A stretch of DNA of 64,000 nucleotides from Mesostigma viride (GCA_009746045.1 RPFO01000644.1:315501-379500); one strand, 5' to 3'. Counted from the first letter of the stretch, positions 1 through 12,627 are shown. Program-made: numbers and translations. Notes: a model not told the origin generated them from the sequence alone.

Positions 1-183
1 TTTACCTCTCGTCTTTTAGCTATCAACTGACCTCACCCTTGTGTGGGAGGTCAGGGGGGAAATGGTTTAACTAACCCGAGGGTGAACCTGGGTTGGGACA
101 AAGTACCCCCATAGCTAGGTAGTTTAAGTTTTCTTTTTTGCATGTCCTACGTATTTTCGGCTGTTAGCCATGTAAGGAGATGT

Positions 184-811
184 GGGTAGAGCAGGGGCAC
201 AGCTGCTGTGGGCTGGCCCTGCACATTCACATAGTGTGCTCACCCTAGCATACAGATGGCCGTGTTGCCATCTGGTAGACATGTCTGTGTTATTCCACCG
301 TATAGAGCTAGCACACATATTGTAATAAATTTGATGTTTTGTGGTGATGCATGCAAAGCAAGGCAAGGCCAGAAATGGATTTGGTGAGCTATGCTCATTT
401 TATCTATGACTAACCTGCTGAGCGGAGAATGCAACGCCGTATAGCAACAAAAGAAAAAATAATTTTAGAAAAAAAATATTTTTTGTGCTGGCACCCGTAC
501 CCCAGCCACCCAGGTAGGGGTTGGCTGGAGAGGTGGTTGCTATAAAGGGTGGGCTTCCATTCTAGGGAAGCAGGTTGTTTTCTTTTGCCTCCCACCCGCC
601 CACCCTGGCAAAAGGGGTAGAGCAGGGGCACAGCTGCTGTGGGCTGGCCCTGCACATTCACATAGTGTGCTCACCCTAGCATACAGATGGCCGTGTTGCC
701 ATCTGGTAGACATGTCTGTGTTATTCCACCGTATAGAGCTAGCACACATATTGTAATAAATTTGATGTTTTGTGGTGATGCATGCAAAGCAAGGCAAGGC
801 CAGAAATGGAT
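184..811. repeat. Direct repeat pair, about 197 bp
   Basis: Bases 184-380 and 615-811 are almost identical direct copies. The second copy runs straight into the TGTCA array, while the first is followed by unrelated sequence. I see no coding sense in either; the open frames here simply repeat each other. Confidence 0.9.
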
Positions 812-1320
812 GTCATGTCATGTCATGTCATGTCATGTCATGTCATGTCATGTCATGTCATGTCATGTCATGTCATGTCATGTCATGTCATGTCATGTCA
901 TGTCATGTCATGTCATGTCATGTCATGTCATGTCATGTCATGTCATGTCATGTCATGTCATGTCATGTCATGTCATGTCATGTCATGTCATGTCATGTCA
1001 TGTCATGTCATGTCATGTCATGTCATGTCATGTCATGTCATGTCATGTCATGTCATGTCATGTCATGTCATGTCATGTCATGTCATGTCATGTCATGTCA
1101 TGTCATGTCATGTCATGTCATGTCATGTCATGTCATGTCATGTCATGTCATGTCATGTCATGTCATGTCATGTCATGTCATGTCATGTCATGTCATGTCA
1201 TGTCATGTCATGTCATGTCATGTCATGTCATGTCATGTCATGTCATGTCATGTCATGTCATGTCATGTCATGTCATGTCATGTCATGTCATGTCATGTCA
1301 TGTCATGTCATGTCATGTCA
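811..1320. repeat. (TGTCA)n microsatellite
   Basis: About 102 perfect head-to-tail copies of the pentamer TGTCA, followed to about 1360 by a decayed zone in which units become TGGCG and TGGCA. The array is open in several frames because the pentamer contains no stop; these frames are not genes. Confidence 0.98.
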
Positions 1321-1842
1321 TGGCGTGGCATGTCATGGCGTGGCATGGCATGGCGTGGCGTTTCCTTTTGTTGCGGTGTCGCTTTGCGGGCATCGCGGGG
1401 ATACCCCCGCAGAAAACCAGGACAGCTCGTTTGAGGGTTTCTTTGTAGCATACCGGATGCACAGTACTCAGTACAACTCTGCCTAGTACAACCGTGCACA
1501 GCACAACTCTGCACAAGGCAGGCCTTCCATGTGGCCCGAAGAGGTCACCCCGAAGCTGTGGGTGCGGCTAACCCTGAGCTGTCTAGGGCACTCCACACGG
1601 GTTGCCATATTGATCATGCTGTCGTGGTTTGCGGATACCTTGGATGCCGCTCAATTCGATAGTCCTCTCCGTGAATGTGTTTTTTTAGGACTGGGGTTCC
1701 TTATCAGTATAAGGATGCCCGGTGCGTGCCACCCAAAACCAGCGACCCACTGCCACGAACATGGCATTGCGCTCATTCCATAGCTACCCACCACGGCCCT
1801 ACTTTCCCACCAATGGCCGCCCTCCCCTCCCCTGCCACCCAG

Positions 1843-4800
1843 GTGGCTTGGTATTTCCCCGTCACCCGCGAGCAGTTTCGCGTCCTGGGGCCCTGCCAGA
1901 TCATCCGCGAGAAAGACCAGGACACCGTGCTGTCGCAGGTAGGCTGCGGCTGTTGCAGGGGGGCCTTAGCATGTCCCATTTATTTCAAGGGGTGAGCCAC
2001 AGTCATAGCAATCGAGGCATTGAACCAATAATAAGTCAGCCTCCCTCTCTCTGCGCAAATGTTTTTTCATGTTGCCACCTGTTTCGTACTAGTTTGTTTA
2101 TTTGTGTGCGTGCGCGCGCGTGCGAATGCATGGGAGTTAATGTGAGCTCACTGTGGTTTGTGGACACTTGTTTCCGCGGCAGCAGGCGCCCCTTTGGTCG
2201 GTTTTGGTGTACTAAGGGTAATGTCATCAGCTGCAGTGAAATGCGGAGCCCCCTCTCATCCAATGCAAATCAGCCAATGCACTTTGCCGCCACGCTGACA
2301 TATGTGGAGGCCCATCGGCAATCGTATTCAGGGTTGCAGGGGTAGCCCAGTTATATGAGTTGTAGTATATGGGTTTTCAATTGGGCGTGAAGTTTTTAAT
2401 GGGCCGCCAGCTTATACTGGACGAGTACATATCTTCCTATCATGAAACTATCTATGCTCCTTAGGCCTCATTTGCCTGCTGGCACAGAAGTAAGTGGTAC
2501 CTAGGGAGGCCCTGTGTCCCTGACATGCATCCCAGGGCAGTGCAGCCCTTGGGGCAGCCCACGGTCACTGTGGTGTGTTTGTGCGGGCCAGAGATAAGGA
2601 GATCCTGCTACTTGGGAAACCTCACGGCGCAAGGCAGGGCGCAAGAGTTCTGGCTGGTTTCCACCCAATCATGAGCGTGTGTGTTGCTTGAGCTCGCTGA
2701 TTTTCGGGATGCATACAACATTCTGCCACGTGATGGCTTCATTTCCTGACATTGCTCCTCTTAGATTCCCAACATCGTGACACACAAAACCATGTTCTTT
2801 GCCACATTAGCTGCCAATCAAGGCATGGTTCATAAATAGGTTGTAGTTTTTAGTTGAAGACCTAGTTGCTTTTGTAAAGTAGAGGAACTCGTTACAAAAT
2901 TTTATACTTAAGGAGCCTGATTTACTGTCTGCAAACTAGAAGAACTGATGGCCATGGGATGACCACCGTTTGCCTGCCTACCCCCTGACCTGCAGAGCCG
3001 CATGAACGTGTGGCAGCGGCTATCGGACCCGGGTAGGGAGAGCTTCTTTGGCCCCGCGCCTGGCTTGCCCGGCACGGAATCTCCCCCCTCTCTTCCGGTG
3101 CCACCCGTGCAAGGGGATGCGGGTGCCGAGGCGCATCGCAGGGGACCCCCCGACAACTTCTGCCTCGTCATCCTTCAAGCGACTGCGGTATGCTACATCG
3201 GTGACCTTAGTGTTAACGATGTGTGTTACCTTTATTTACGTTTGGTGGCTAACAGGGACCCTTGTGTCGGCTTTGTGTATGTGTGGTTGAGGAAATGCAA
3301 ATTATCTGCTAGGTTCTTATTCGTTGATGAATGGGGTTTAGGCTTAAGGGGGTCAAGCGCTTCTTCAAAGTTAAGTAACCATGGCAGAATCTCAATTAAA
3401 ATTTGCATGGCGTGCACGTTTTGCAATCTCATTAGTAAACCCTTGCCAACCACGAGTATAATCGTAGTCTGTTTACCTAGAATAGATTTTTTTGTTTAAT
3501 AATCGCTAGGAATTCAAAGGTAATTTTCTTGTCAGGGCAAATACAGAGGTTTTGCAACTGGGATCTACCCCTTAATTAAGGTGAGGGTCCCATGCCAGCC
3601 CCCCTGAAACCATATCATAGAATAGCATGCACTGCTGACCTGGTGGTACCCAAGAGATGGTTCGATTTGGCATGTAAATGGGATATGTGGGGGTTCATCC
3701 CACCACTGGTTGAGGGTGGTGTACACAATTATGCACCGGAATTGAGGTAACAATAGCAGTTTTAAGACGCTACTTATGACACAATCTGCTTAGGACAACG
3801 GGGGCATCATTTTGCATGTTTCAGGGCATCATTTTGCATGTTTCAATACTACTACTAGTAGTGTGTTGCATGTTTCAATACTACTAGTAGTATATTTTCA
3901 TCTAGTTGCCCAGTCGTATAGTATATTTTCATCGTATAGTATATTTGTTATCTAGTTGCCCCAGTTTGCAAAATTTCCACCTAATTGTCACCTCAAAATA
4001 ATCACCATTCAATAATAATTGATTTCCCCCCCAAATCCGTACTTTTCAGGGCGGGAAAAAACAAAACAAATCAATAGCACATCATTTGGCACGGGGGAGA
4101 TAAAATCAAATACTACACATAGGCAAACAGCATCCCTCACAGTTTGAGCTCATTCTGACTATAAGCATGGAAGAAATAACGTTGGGCAGTTGGCCACCTG
4201 CGCAGCCGCTAAGGAAGGCAATAGTGAGTATTAAGGCACACTAACCCGTCATAAGCCATCCAAAAGGCTCCAGACCATGCCCAATTCGAGCACAATGTAC
4301 GTCGTACGAGGAGCTGGCTGGGCACCTCATGTGCCCTTGCCTTACCTTGAAACGGGCAACCTCATGGGTGTGCGCACAGCAACAAGGCAGGTAGCTCTAC
4401 ATGTCTAGCCAACACTTCTAAGGCATATTCTAGGCTTATGTTGTGATCATCATACCAAAACCAAGGTGTCCAATTCAAATAGACCCTAGAAAGCCATATC
4501 CACTGATTGCCCAACCGAGGGGAACAACAAACAGTCCATGCAGAACGCATACTTTATCATAAACGCTGCTTGCCAGCGCTTCTTACCATGGTTACTTTGC
4601 CTTGCTAGCATATGACAGGGCTGTCCCATGATTCAGTGGGAGAGAGGCCGAGAAAACAACGGTATCCCCTACCTACATGCAGCTCCCACCCGTGCAATAT
4701 GCCCGTCAGAACGCCCACAGTCGCCTTTCTTTCCACCGCAGTTGTTTGCTAAGAAACAACCTCAACCTTGTGAGCCTCTGAGCACACTGACGCCGCTGCT

Positions 4801-7569
4801 AAGAAAGGCTGCGTCAATACAGAGGTTTTGCAACCCGGGGCTACCCCCTTGCGTCTTGGACTTCGTGGATCTCTAACCGAAAAAAATCGTGATGGAGGTT
4901 GCATATGGCGGGGAATGGGTTCGGCACACGTCCGATTCCCAAATAGGAGTACGTGAGGGGTACCCACGCGTAGCGCCGGGAACACAGCAAGGTAAGTTGC
5001 CGACCTATGGGAATTCAGGCGCGGCGCGGTTCGTTTTTGAATTTTCGAAGCGGAGCGGGCAGAGAAGCCGGGTTTCGTGCGCAATAAGCACAAAACGCAG
5101 TTTGCGTACCTGGCCACCGGCATCGCACTTTCTTGTTTTCGACTGCGATGGCGGACGAGGAGACGCCACCGCCTGCCAACCCAACAACCCATGAGGCTGT
5201 GCCTCCGATGGCTGCGAGTGCAAAGCCTCCAAGCCAGCCGAGGCAGCGCGCATCCCCACAGGCAGCACGGGGCTGTCGGAAGTCCCCCATTTCGTGGATA
5301 ACTCCCCTGCAATATCTTTTGTGCATGGGCATTCAGGAAGTCATGCCTCAGTGCATGAAGCAACGCCGGGCAAAGGGCGTTTCCAAAGATGCGCTGATGC
5401 CCTGCCAAGTTGGCTGGGATGCCACCATCAAACGCACCATGGAATTGGTGAACGAGCAGATGCTCCCGCCCGAAAGACTCGCGTGCCTCCGTGGGAATGT
5501 TTTAACCCGTGAGATGTGCACGCGCCCTGGGAACACCGTCCGGGCCAAGCGAGTGGAGGCGCTGGCAGCCCCGGCGAGCAACACTGGGCAGGACCAAGTC
5601 GATACTGACACAGATAAACTCGAGGTCAACCTGGCCTCGTTGGTACATGCAATCATTGAAGAGGAAGAGATCTGGTAGGGGGACAGGAAGAGTGCGATCC
5701 CCAACGACCCCGTGCCATGGAAGGCATGCAGGGCGAGGATCCAGCTGAGGATAAGGAGCCGGAGCCCACTGAGCCAATGCATGGGCAGGCGTTCGACTGG
5801 GACTCGGCCGCTGGAGAAGGCGGGGTGGACGGCGAGACGAACGACTCGCAGAGCGGGGAAGAGCTCCTGCCGGCACCTCGCCGAGCCTTGAATGCTGCCG
5901 CAGCCGCTGCAGCCGGCAAGTGGGCAAACCGCCCAAGGCCAAAAGGTCCAATGCACAAGACGACTTGCTCGGTCCCGATGGCATCGCACGCTCCATCAAT
6001 CCCATCGCGGGCCTGCAAGTAAAGGTTATGGAGAGTGCCTCGAGCGGAGCGCTCCAGTCGTGGGGACATTTGGAAGGGGAGAAAGCCTGACATCCAACAA
6101 CATCAACTTGATCATTCCAAGGAGGTGGGCTCCAAGGAACTCGAGGCCAGAGCCGCGAATCGAGAGCTCCAGCGGGCGCGCCTCACCTAGGCGGAGAAGG
6201 ATATGAACATCCGCCAACTCCAGGTGGAGGCGGCGGCAGCAGCGGCCAAAGAGCAGACCTCGTTCCTGCAAGAACAGGCGCAAATGTTGAAGGATACCTT
6301 CAAGCAACTCCTCGGCTCGGTATCCATGTTGGCTATCACGATGATGGACCGCATGTCCTAGCGCAGATGTTGTTATACTACTAGTGCCCTAATAAATTCA
6401 AATGTCAGAGCTTGGAATGGGCTACAAATAGGAGGGAGCATCCCCCCCGAATAGTCCATCAATCTTGCCTGGCAGACCGGCCATGATGTCGGTCTGTCTC
6501 ATCTGATCATGAACCGACATCATGGAGCGCTTGATGACTGCGTCCCACCCGACTTGGCATGGCGCCAGTGCTTCCATGGGGACGCCCTTTGCTCGGCGGT
6601 GCTGCATGCACCGCGCATGATCTCCTAAATGGCCAGGCACAAAAGGTACTGCAGCGTCACTGTCCACGAAATGGGTGATCTCCTATAGAAGCCCCGTGCT
6701 GCAGGCGGTTGTGCAGGCTGCCTCGGCTGAGAACGAGGCTTAAGCAGCCATCGAAGGCACAGCGCTGCTTGCAGGGTTTGCAGGTGGTGGCGCGCCACCG
6801 CTCGCCGCGTGGTAGAAAGGCAGCGAAAAGAAGAAAGTACAAAGTTTGGTTCGCCATGCTGGTGGACATATACGCAACCTGAGCTTTTTTGCCACTTGTG
6901 TTCAATATCCAGCTTTTCTGCGCGCCTCGCACTTGTGGACAGTTCGAAATTTTGAAAAAGAGCCCCGCCGCGTCGGACGGCACGTGGGTCCAGGACTTCG
7001 GATCCCATGTTCCCGGAGCCCGTGGGGGAAACAGAAAAAAGGGCTCCCCGTTCGTCTTCGGTTTGGGGAATCTTAACTTGTGCCGTGCTGATTTCCCGAC
7101 CCTTGCTGCTTCCGTCAGTTTTTTTGGGGGGGGGTCAGAGATCTGCCACGTTGAAGCCTAAGGAGGTAGACCCCGGCCGCAAAGCTGAATGAGGATGTGC
7201 TGCTACCTACTGAGAACGCGATCCCTTTTGTTGACCTGACGTTTTCTACAGAGAACTGGGTGTAGTGACTGAGATGCAAAACTATTGAGATTTTTAGCCA
7301 AGGCATAATGGAGCACCGCTTGTGTGCCTCCATTATGCACATGCATGTTGGGTTATCTCTTGTTCACTTGTAAGTACTGGATGCCCTGGACCTGCTGTCG
7401 TTGATCCTGCTTCACCTGAACTGTATCCCAGGTGGACCATGTCTTGCTGCTGACAAACAAACGGTGTCAGCATGTGCTGGCCAACCGAGGCGCAGCGCCT
7501 GGATTGGGAGGGGACTTCAACGAGGCATCCTCCCAACAGGAGTGGACCATGCAAGAAGTTAACCCATGA
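1843..7569 (+). CDS. Pyridoxamine-phosphate-oxidase-like protein (Alr4036 type), 3' exons
   Basis: This is a spliced host gene. Three phase-0 exons can be read. Exon 1843-1938 follows CCCAG, ends before GTAGGC and contains WYFPVTREQFRVLG. Exon 2996-3187 follows TGCAG, ends before GTATGC and contains WQRLSDPGRESFFGP and later DNFCLVIL. The last exon, 7432-7569, follows CCCAG and starts VDHVLLLTN; it ends EVNP and TGA. The WYF..TREQFR, WQ.LSD..R and VD.L motifs are those of the FMN-binding PNP-oxidase-like family (Pyridox_oxase_2). The N-terminal part, where the family usually has its RTVVFRG strand, is not found and probably lies left of the window. The second intron, 3188-7431, is unusually long and carries a repeat element. 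The family is tied to vitamin B6 or flavin chemistry, but the exact reaction of this subfamily is not settled. Confidence 0.78.
3189..4980. other. Intron sequence without a recognisable gene
   Basis: Left half of the long intron of the oxidase-like gene. It is AT-richer than its surroundings and includes a short-repeat patch at about 3800-3960 built from TTGCATGTTTCA and TACTACTAGTAGT units. I see no convincing coding sequence. Confidence 0.5.
5035..6965. repeat. Inverted-duplicated element in the intron
   Basis: The segment of about 5035-5500 reappears in inverted, diverged form at about 6440-6965. Both arms encode the same peptide style on opposite strands, for example RRAKGV then PCQVGWDA. 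The spacer (about 5700-6360) is purine-rich and coiled-coil-like on the plus strand. The pattern suits a degenerate DNA transposon or a tail-to-tail insertion of two copies. I could not define terminal repeats or a target duplication. Confidence 0.6.
5148..5678 (+). CDS. Hypothetical repeat-associated protein
   Basis: An open frame of about 176 codons in the left arm of the intronic inverted duplication. It starts MADEETPPP, has a Pro/Ala-rich N-terminus and then a compact part with the PCQVGWDA motif, and ends in an acidic tail. A broken counterpart lies on the minus strand in the right arm (about 6422-6830). Conservation of the peptide in both arms suggests an element-borne gene rather than a host exon. 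I do not recognise the family. Confidence 0.35.
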   Translation: MADEETPPPANPTTHEAVPPMAASAKPPSQPRQRASPQAARGCRKSPISWITPLQYLLCMGIQEVMPQCMKQRRAKGVSKDALMPCQVGWDATIKRTMELVNEQMLPPERLACLRGNVLTREMCTRPGNTVRAKRVEALAAPASNTGQDQVDTDTDKLEVNLASLVHAIIEEEEIW

Positions 7570-10380
7570 GCGTAAGTTGACCCTGGCATGACTATAGTGT
7601 CCACGAATGTCTCCTACTTGGAGTTATCACGTTCCCTTACCCCCCCCCCCTTTTCCCATTTCCGCCCCCAAACGGAAAAAGGGTATCTGATTGCCAACAG
7701 AGGGTGAGTTTGTTAAAGTCACTCAACTCAATCAACAGCTCAAAGGCATACGAGAAGTTGGCCAAGTGACATGGTCACAAAGATGGTGTTGAGAGGTCAT
7801 GCCTGGTTCTTGCGTGGTCGCTATAATCTGTGAATCTTGCCTAATTTCAATGCGTCGACCTTGTTGCGTGCGTAATGGTGTTCAGTGGCCTAGGTCTCCT
7901 TGAGAGTGGCTCATGGCTAGTGAGCGCCAGTACTTTTGTTGGCTGATTCGGTCGGCATGGCTGATTGTGTGACATGGAACGCCCTGAAAAAGTCGCATTT
8001 GACAGCTGGTTTCTGACACACGCAAATCTTGTTTGACCTTAATTTGGCAGCAAGAGTATTAAATTTTTTAATGATGTGTTGTTATCAAATAAAAAATAAA
8101 GGCAGAAAAATGGTAAAATGGTGACATTTGCAAGGCTGATTAAAAACAAAACGAATCAAAGCACTTGCTGAAATTAAATTATAATAATTGACCTTGATTC
8201 AGCTCAATCGGAACTGGAACTTAGCTCACAATCGCATCGTGTCCTATGGGAACTGTTCACCCAAAAATGTAGACTTTTTGGATGCCAAGTGTTTGACAAA
8301 TTCTGGCAAAACAATTTTGCAGAATGCATTTGTTGAATTGCCGAATTTCGAGATTTTCTACCACAAACGCACGAAGCATGACAATCAAATCAGCGCAGGT
8401 TAGGTTTATAGAAGCCCCCAAACACATAGCTTGCATATTGCTTGAAAACAGTAGTTTCAACAACGACAGGAACGCACAACTGGTACCACATTGCCCAAAG
8501 TTGGCCTTCGTAGTAGTATCAACTAATATCTACACTATGGTTGCTGCCCCCTGGTGCTCAGCTTTCTCCTTCTTTTGGCGCTCTTTGCTAGAGACAGGGA
8601 CTTGGGGACCACCCTCTCATCCGCCAGCTTATTGAGAGTTCTGACGTTGGTGGTCTGGTGTTGCACCATGATTGTCATGGCCTGCTTGACAACACCCTTC
8701 GGTCAAGCGGAAGCGGCCGTTGCTTCAGATTTCCTTCAAACTCCTCGTGCACTGCATGCAGATGCTCCACCCCCTGGTTAGAAACACATCCGCAAGTTCC
8801 CCCGCATCAGGACAGCAGCTTGCAGGCAGGTGCAGTGAATAGGACGCTGTCCCCAGGGTTCCTCCGAGTCCCAAGCTCCCCATGGCAGGGTGAGTGCAGC
8901 CATGCGGAAATGAGGGTGGCAATTTTCAGTGTGGATGGCGCCGTGGTCACCTCCAGTACGCTGGCAGCATTGCAGTTGCACTTGTGGACAAACCCCATGC
9001 ATGCAGCAGGTTCCATTGCAGGCGAGCCTTGCTTTTCAAGACTATGTGGGCTATGGGGGATGGAGCACAGTAGGGGAGGCGGCAAGTAAGTGAGCATGGT
9101 TGGCTGCCTGATCCCCGCCACAAGCCGTGTGGGTAGGGAGGTGTGTATGGTTGGCTGCCTGATCCCCGTCACAAGCCGTGTGGGTAGGGAGGTGTTGCCA
9201 CACCCATCCCAAAACTCCCGTCCCCCATGCAGTAAGCGGCAAGAGCTGATCATGTCATAGAGTCCAGATGATGACTATGCTGTATCGTGGGAACTCATGG
9301 GGAGGCTTAGGTGGTGGCTGGCAGACATTAAAGCGGCAGGGGCGATAGCGGAGAGCCGCATCCAGCTCGAGTTAGTGGCGGCAGCTTTGAGATGTGGCAT
9401 GGCTGCATGCTGTGTGTAGGCTCGGGGCTGGTGGGTTGCTCAGGCAATGACCCATGCCCCTGGTCCCACATCACCAGGGACCAGATTAGCATGGGGTGGT
9501 TGGGGCATGCAGGTGCAGCATGAGCTAAGGGCCTTGGAAGGGATGAAGCATACGACACATCCATACGACTGCCCAGCACGTGGCGAGCATCCGTGAGAGT
9601 GGGACGCGGATGCTAGTGAGCCCACCATGATGCACGGCACATTTTTCCAAGGCGCATTTTGCCCGGGAACTCTCTGGTAAGCTTTTTACCAGGCCATCCA
9701 TTTCTTACATCGATCCCCAAGTCTCATGCCACCCTCTGGTCTCAGCCTGGTGCACATGCATGGGGCTTAGGGATGGTGACCGCCTGGCTGTGGAGGGTGG
9801 TGCTAGACCAAGTGCAGGCCAAGGATGAGGCAACCCTCCTGGCAGTGCTTAGAGAAGACGTGTGGTGAGCATCTTCGCGCCTTCAAGTATGAGGCGCACC
9901 CTGTGCGGGTACTGCACACCATCAGCATCCTCCGGTGGTCGCTGAGTTGCGCGTCAATGCGCCAGCATGCTTGGGTGTGCTGCCTCCCGTACTCGGAAAG
10001 CCAGCGGCGTGGTTACGTCCTCCATGGGCGGAATGCGCCCGATTGGCACACTTGACCACCGTGCGGTCGACCCGCCGGGCAGCGCCCCACCGCCTCGACC
10101 AACCGGCATTGAGACCCCGCTTGGCAGCATGCGTTCTGGCGCGCCCCTGCGTGGGTCCATCGCACGCGCCAGCACTGCCCCGTCGTCCTCGTGCAATCCG
10201 TCTCGCGCTTGATCGAAAGGCAGGCGCCTGGGCGCCAGCGAAGACTCGCCTCGTGGCTGACCATCCGCCTCACCAAGCAAGTCGTGCTGGGGTAGCGACC
10301 CAGCAAAAAACCCCGGTTCCATCGGAGCCCTTACCGCATTACCTCACTAGGCTTCGCGAGGGCTACCCCTCGTTCCTGCG
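7570..10380. other. Host-like flank with possible coding scraps
   Basis: No complete gene could be assembled. Two plus-strand stretches look coding: about 8890-9082, ending before GTAAGT, and about 9258-9410, which follows CATAG and reads SPDDDYAVSWELMGRL. Their phases do not join cleanly, so they may belong to a spliced gene with missing parts. The part at about 8040-8200 is AT-rich and shows nothing. Confidence 0.3.
9096..9197. repeat. 51-bp tandem duplication
   Basis: Two adjacent 51-bp units beginning ATGGTTGGCTGCC and ending GGGAGGTGTGT; they differ at one or two positions. The duplication lies just after the possible donor GTAAGT at 9083, so it may be intronic. Confidence 0.85.
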
Positions 10381-10387
10381 CGTGCTT

Positions 10388-10900
10388 TGAGCGTCGTTAG
10401 CGTCGTTATCGTCGTTCGTGGCGGGACGCGGCAGGTCGTGGCAGTACGTGGCGGGACGTGGCAGGGCGTGGCGTGTCGGGTGTCGGCAGAGGCTGGAGAG
10501 GTTGGATGTTCTTCTCTCCGTGTTTTTGGAGAAGTCTATCCACGATCTTGGTCGAGAGAGGGTTCTCGGCGCGTGCCGTTTTTTTTGTCGACGAGAAGGC
10601 TATCCACGACCGATGGTCGAGAATGTCGGGAGGGGGCGTCTTAAATTTGTTCGATGGTCGGGCGGGGTTTAAGAGGGGGGGAGTTTGGATAGTCTTCTTT
10701 TGGTAGTCTTCTTTTTGGGTATGAAAGGGAAGTATTTTATGGCATAAGGAAAATTTTCAGGGGGGGTATAGGGTATAGGGCGTAGGGTATATGGGGAGTA
10801 ATAGTTTGGCCGGTGGTGCAAAAAGAAGGCTATCCAAGAGAAGGCTATCCACGACCGAATGGCCCCGCCATTCCTTCCATCACGTTGTCCACAAGGTTGG
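10388..10900. repeat. Low-complexity and GGATAG motif region
   Basis: The stretch 10388-10490 is built from GTCGTT and GTGGCGGGAC units. From about 10530 a 12-bp motif, GGATAG(C/T)CTTCT, or its complement, recurs at about 10535, 10600, 10687, 10825 and 10840. The segment 10638-10705 is repeated almost exactly at 14739-14806, starting GTCTTAAATTTGTTCG. Open frames here are not convincing as genes. Confidence 0.7.
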
Positions 10901-11460
10901 AGAATTGCCCTGTCAAAAAAGCCCTGTGTCCAGCATCCGCACTGTCGAAGTACACTTCGATCACGTGCCTCAGTTGCATGTGCAGCAGGTGGAAATCCTG
11001 GTTTCCGGCCGTGAGACCGCGATCCTGTAGATGGTGGTAGGTGACATTTATGCACGTACTGTCCACAGTGGGCAGGGGGGTGGGGTGTGCCCTGCAGTTG
11101 TTGGGATATGACAGAAAACAAACGCAATCATGTGGGGGGGGGGGGGAGGAGTCAGGTAACCAGTCACAATTGATTAAGGGAGTGACGATTTCCAGAGGTG
11201 ATGAACGTAAAAGGGGCACAAATAAATACTTACTTGATTGCCTCCAAGACCGTTTCAATCTTGTTGATTGCCAGAGAGGTTCTTGTGTGCAAAAGCTCCT
11301 TTACTTGTTTCCAAAATGGCTCCAGGTCCCTCTCCCTCTTTCTTTTCAGGGGATTGTGGTGGTTTTTACCGAAATATTCAACTAGCAGGTCATACACTGA
11401 CCCCATTTCGTACAGTCGCTGGAAAAACGAATCCTCAAACCTTTGAAATAATACAAGCGT
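10860..11460 (-). CDS. Possible two-exon host-like gene fragment
   Basis: On the minus strand a good-looking exon (about 11450 to 11234) reads LYEMGSVYDLLVEYFG and later LEPFWKQVKELLHTR, and stops at a consensus donor GTAAGT. A second exon starts at 11024 after CTACAG and reads FHLLHMQLRHVIEVYF. The intron would be 209 bp. The two reading phases do not match as the sequence stands, so either another splice site is used or there is an indel. The product is not recognised. The upstream part overlaps a 101-bp tandem repeat, which suggests the gene is disrupted. Confidence 0.3.
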
Positions 11461-11715
11461 CCGAAATACGCGTTTGCCAGCCTCGAGATTGGATTACTAT
11501 TTCGAGCTGTGGACAGTCGCTGGAAAAACGAATCCTCAAACCTTTGAAATAATACAAGCGTCCGAAATACGCGTTTGCCAGCCTCGAGATTGGATTACTA
11601 TTTCGAGCTGTGGACAGTCGCTGGAAAAACGAATCCTCAAACCTTTGAAATAATACAAGCGTCCGAAATACGCGTTTGCCAGCCTCGAGATTGGATTATT
11701 ATTTTCCAGCTGTGG
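11413..11715. repeat. 101-bp tandem repeat, about three copies
   Basis: Units start at 11413, 11514 and 11615, each beginning CAGTCGCTGGAAAAACGAAT. The period is exactly 101 bp and the copies are almost identical until the third fades at about 11700. The period is not a multiple of three, so the array is unlikely to be coding throughout. Confidence 0.92.
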
Positions 11716-11830
11716 TTATGGAGGGCCAGTCCCAGGAAATCCCTCTCTTGATGTGTTCCTTCACGAAATTTACAACTTTTGGAGTCGTCCGGCGGCTGGC
11801 GCTGCGCTCGGGACCTGAATGCAGAAATGT

Positions 11831-12627
11831 CAGATCTGAACATGTACTCAGATCTCGGACGAATGGGAACGCACGAAAAAAGTCAGGATGCGTAATTTTC
11901 CTCGTGACCGACGGTCCGTACAATCTCTGACTTTTTTCTGACGTTCAGGCGTTTTTTTTGGACAATCTTGGACAAAATAACCGAAGAATGGGTACGGCTG
12001 TGGACTTTTTATGACGACATCTCTTGTGTGGACCAATCTCGACACGTTTTCCGTCCGCTCAAGCCATTTCACCCGACAAAGAATGCCCACCCTCGGAAAT
12101 TATTTTTTTCCCAGGCCTCGATGTACGCTGTATACCATATCTGTCGTACGAATATTCGTTGTATACTGTACGGTGACACGTATAATTACTATAATATGAC
12201 CAGTGTAAGTGTGCTATACTCATAATTTATGGTATAAGTCTTTATTGTATATTACTCTAATATAATATAAGCATACTATCACTGCTGTACAGTGAGCATA
12301 TCGCACGGTAGGATACGTATGCTGGCATACTCCGACGGTTGGCTTGGGAAAAAAATAATTTCCGAGGGTGGGCATTCTTTGTCGGGTGAAATGGCTTGAG
12401 CGGACGGAAAACGTGTCGAGATTGGTCCACACAAGAGATGTCGTCATAAAAAGTCCACAGCCGTACCCATTCTTCGGTTATTTTGTCCAAGATTGTCCAA
12501 AAAAAACGCCTGAACGTCAGAAAAAAGTCAGAGATTGTACGGACCGTCGGTCACGAGGAAAATTACGCATCCTGACTTTTTTCGTGCGTTCCCATTCGTC
12601 CGAGATCTGAGTATATGTTCAGATCTG
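11831..12627. repeat. Large near-perfect inverted repeat (palindrome)
   Basis: Arms 11831-12116 and 12342-12627, each about 286 bp, are reverse complements with only a few mismatches. They are separated by an AT-rich spacer of 225 bp. Both outer ends carry the palindromic word CAGATCTG. The same peptide can be read outward from each arm, as any inverted repeat would give. This may be a foldback transposon or a terminal structure of the viral insert, since viral genes begin about 300 bp to the right. No obvious target duplication flanks it. Confidence 0.9.

Noticed and set aside
687..1486. Long open frames reading MSCHVMSCHV on the plus strand
   Set aside because: They are translations of the TGTCA microsatellite, which lacks stops in every frame; no gene is implied.
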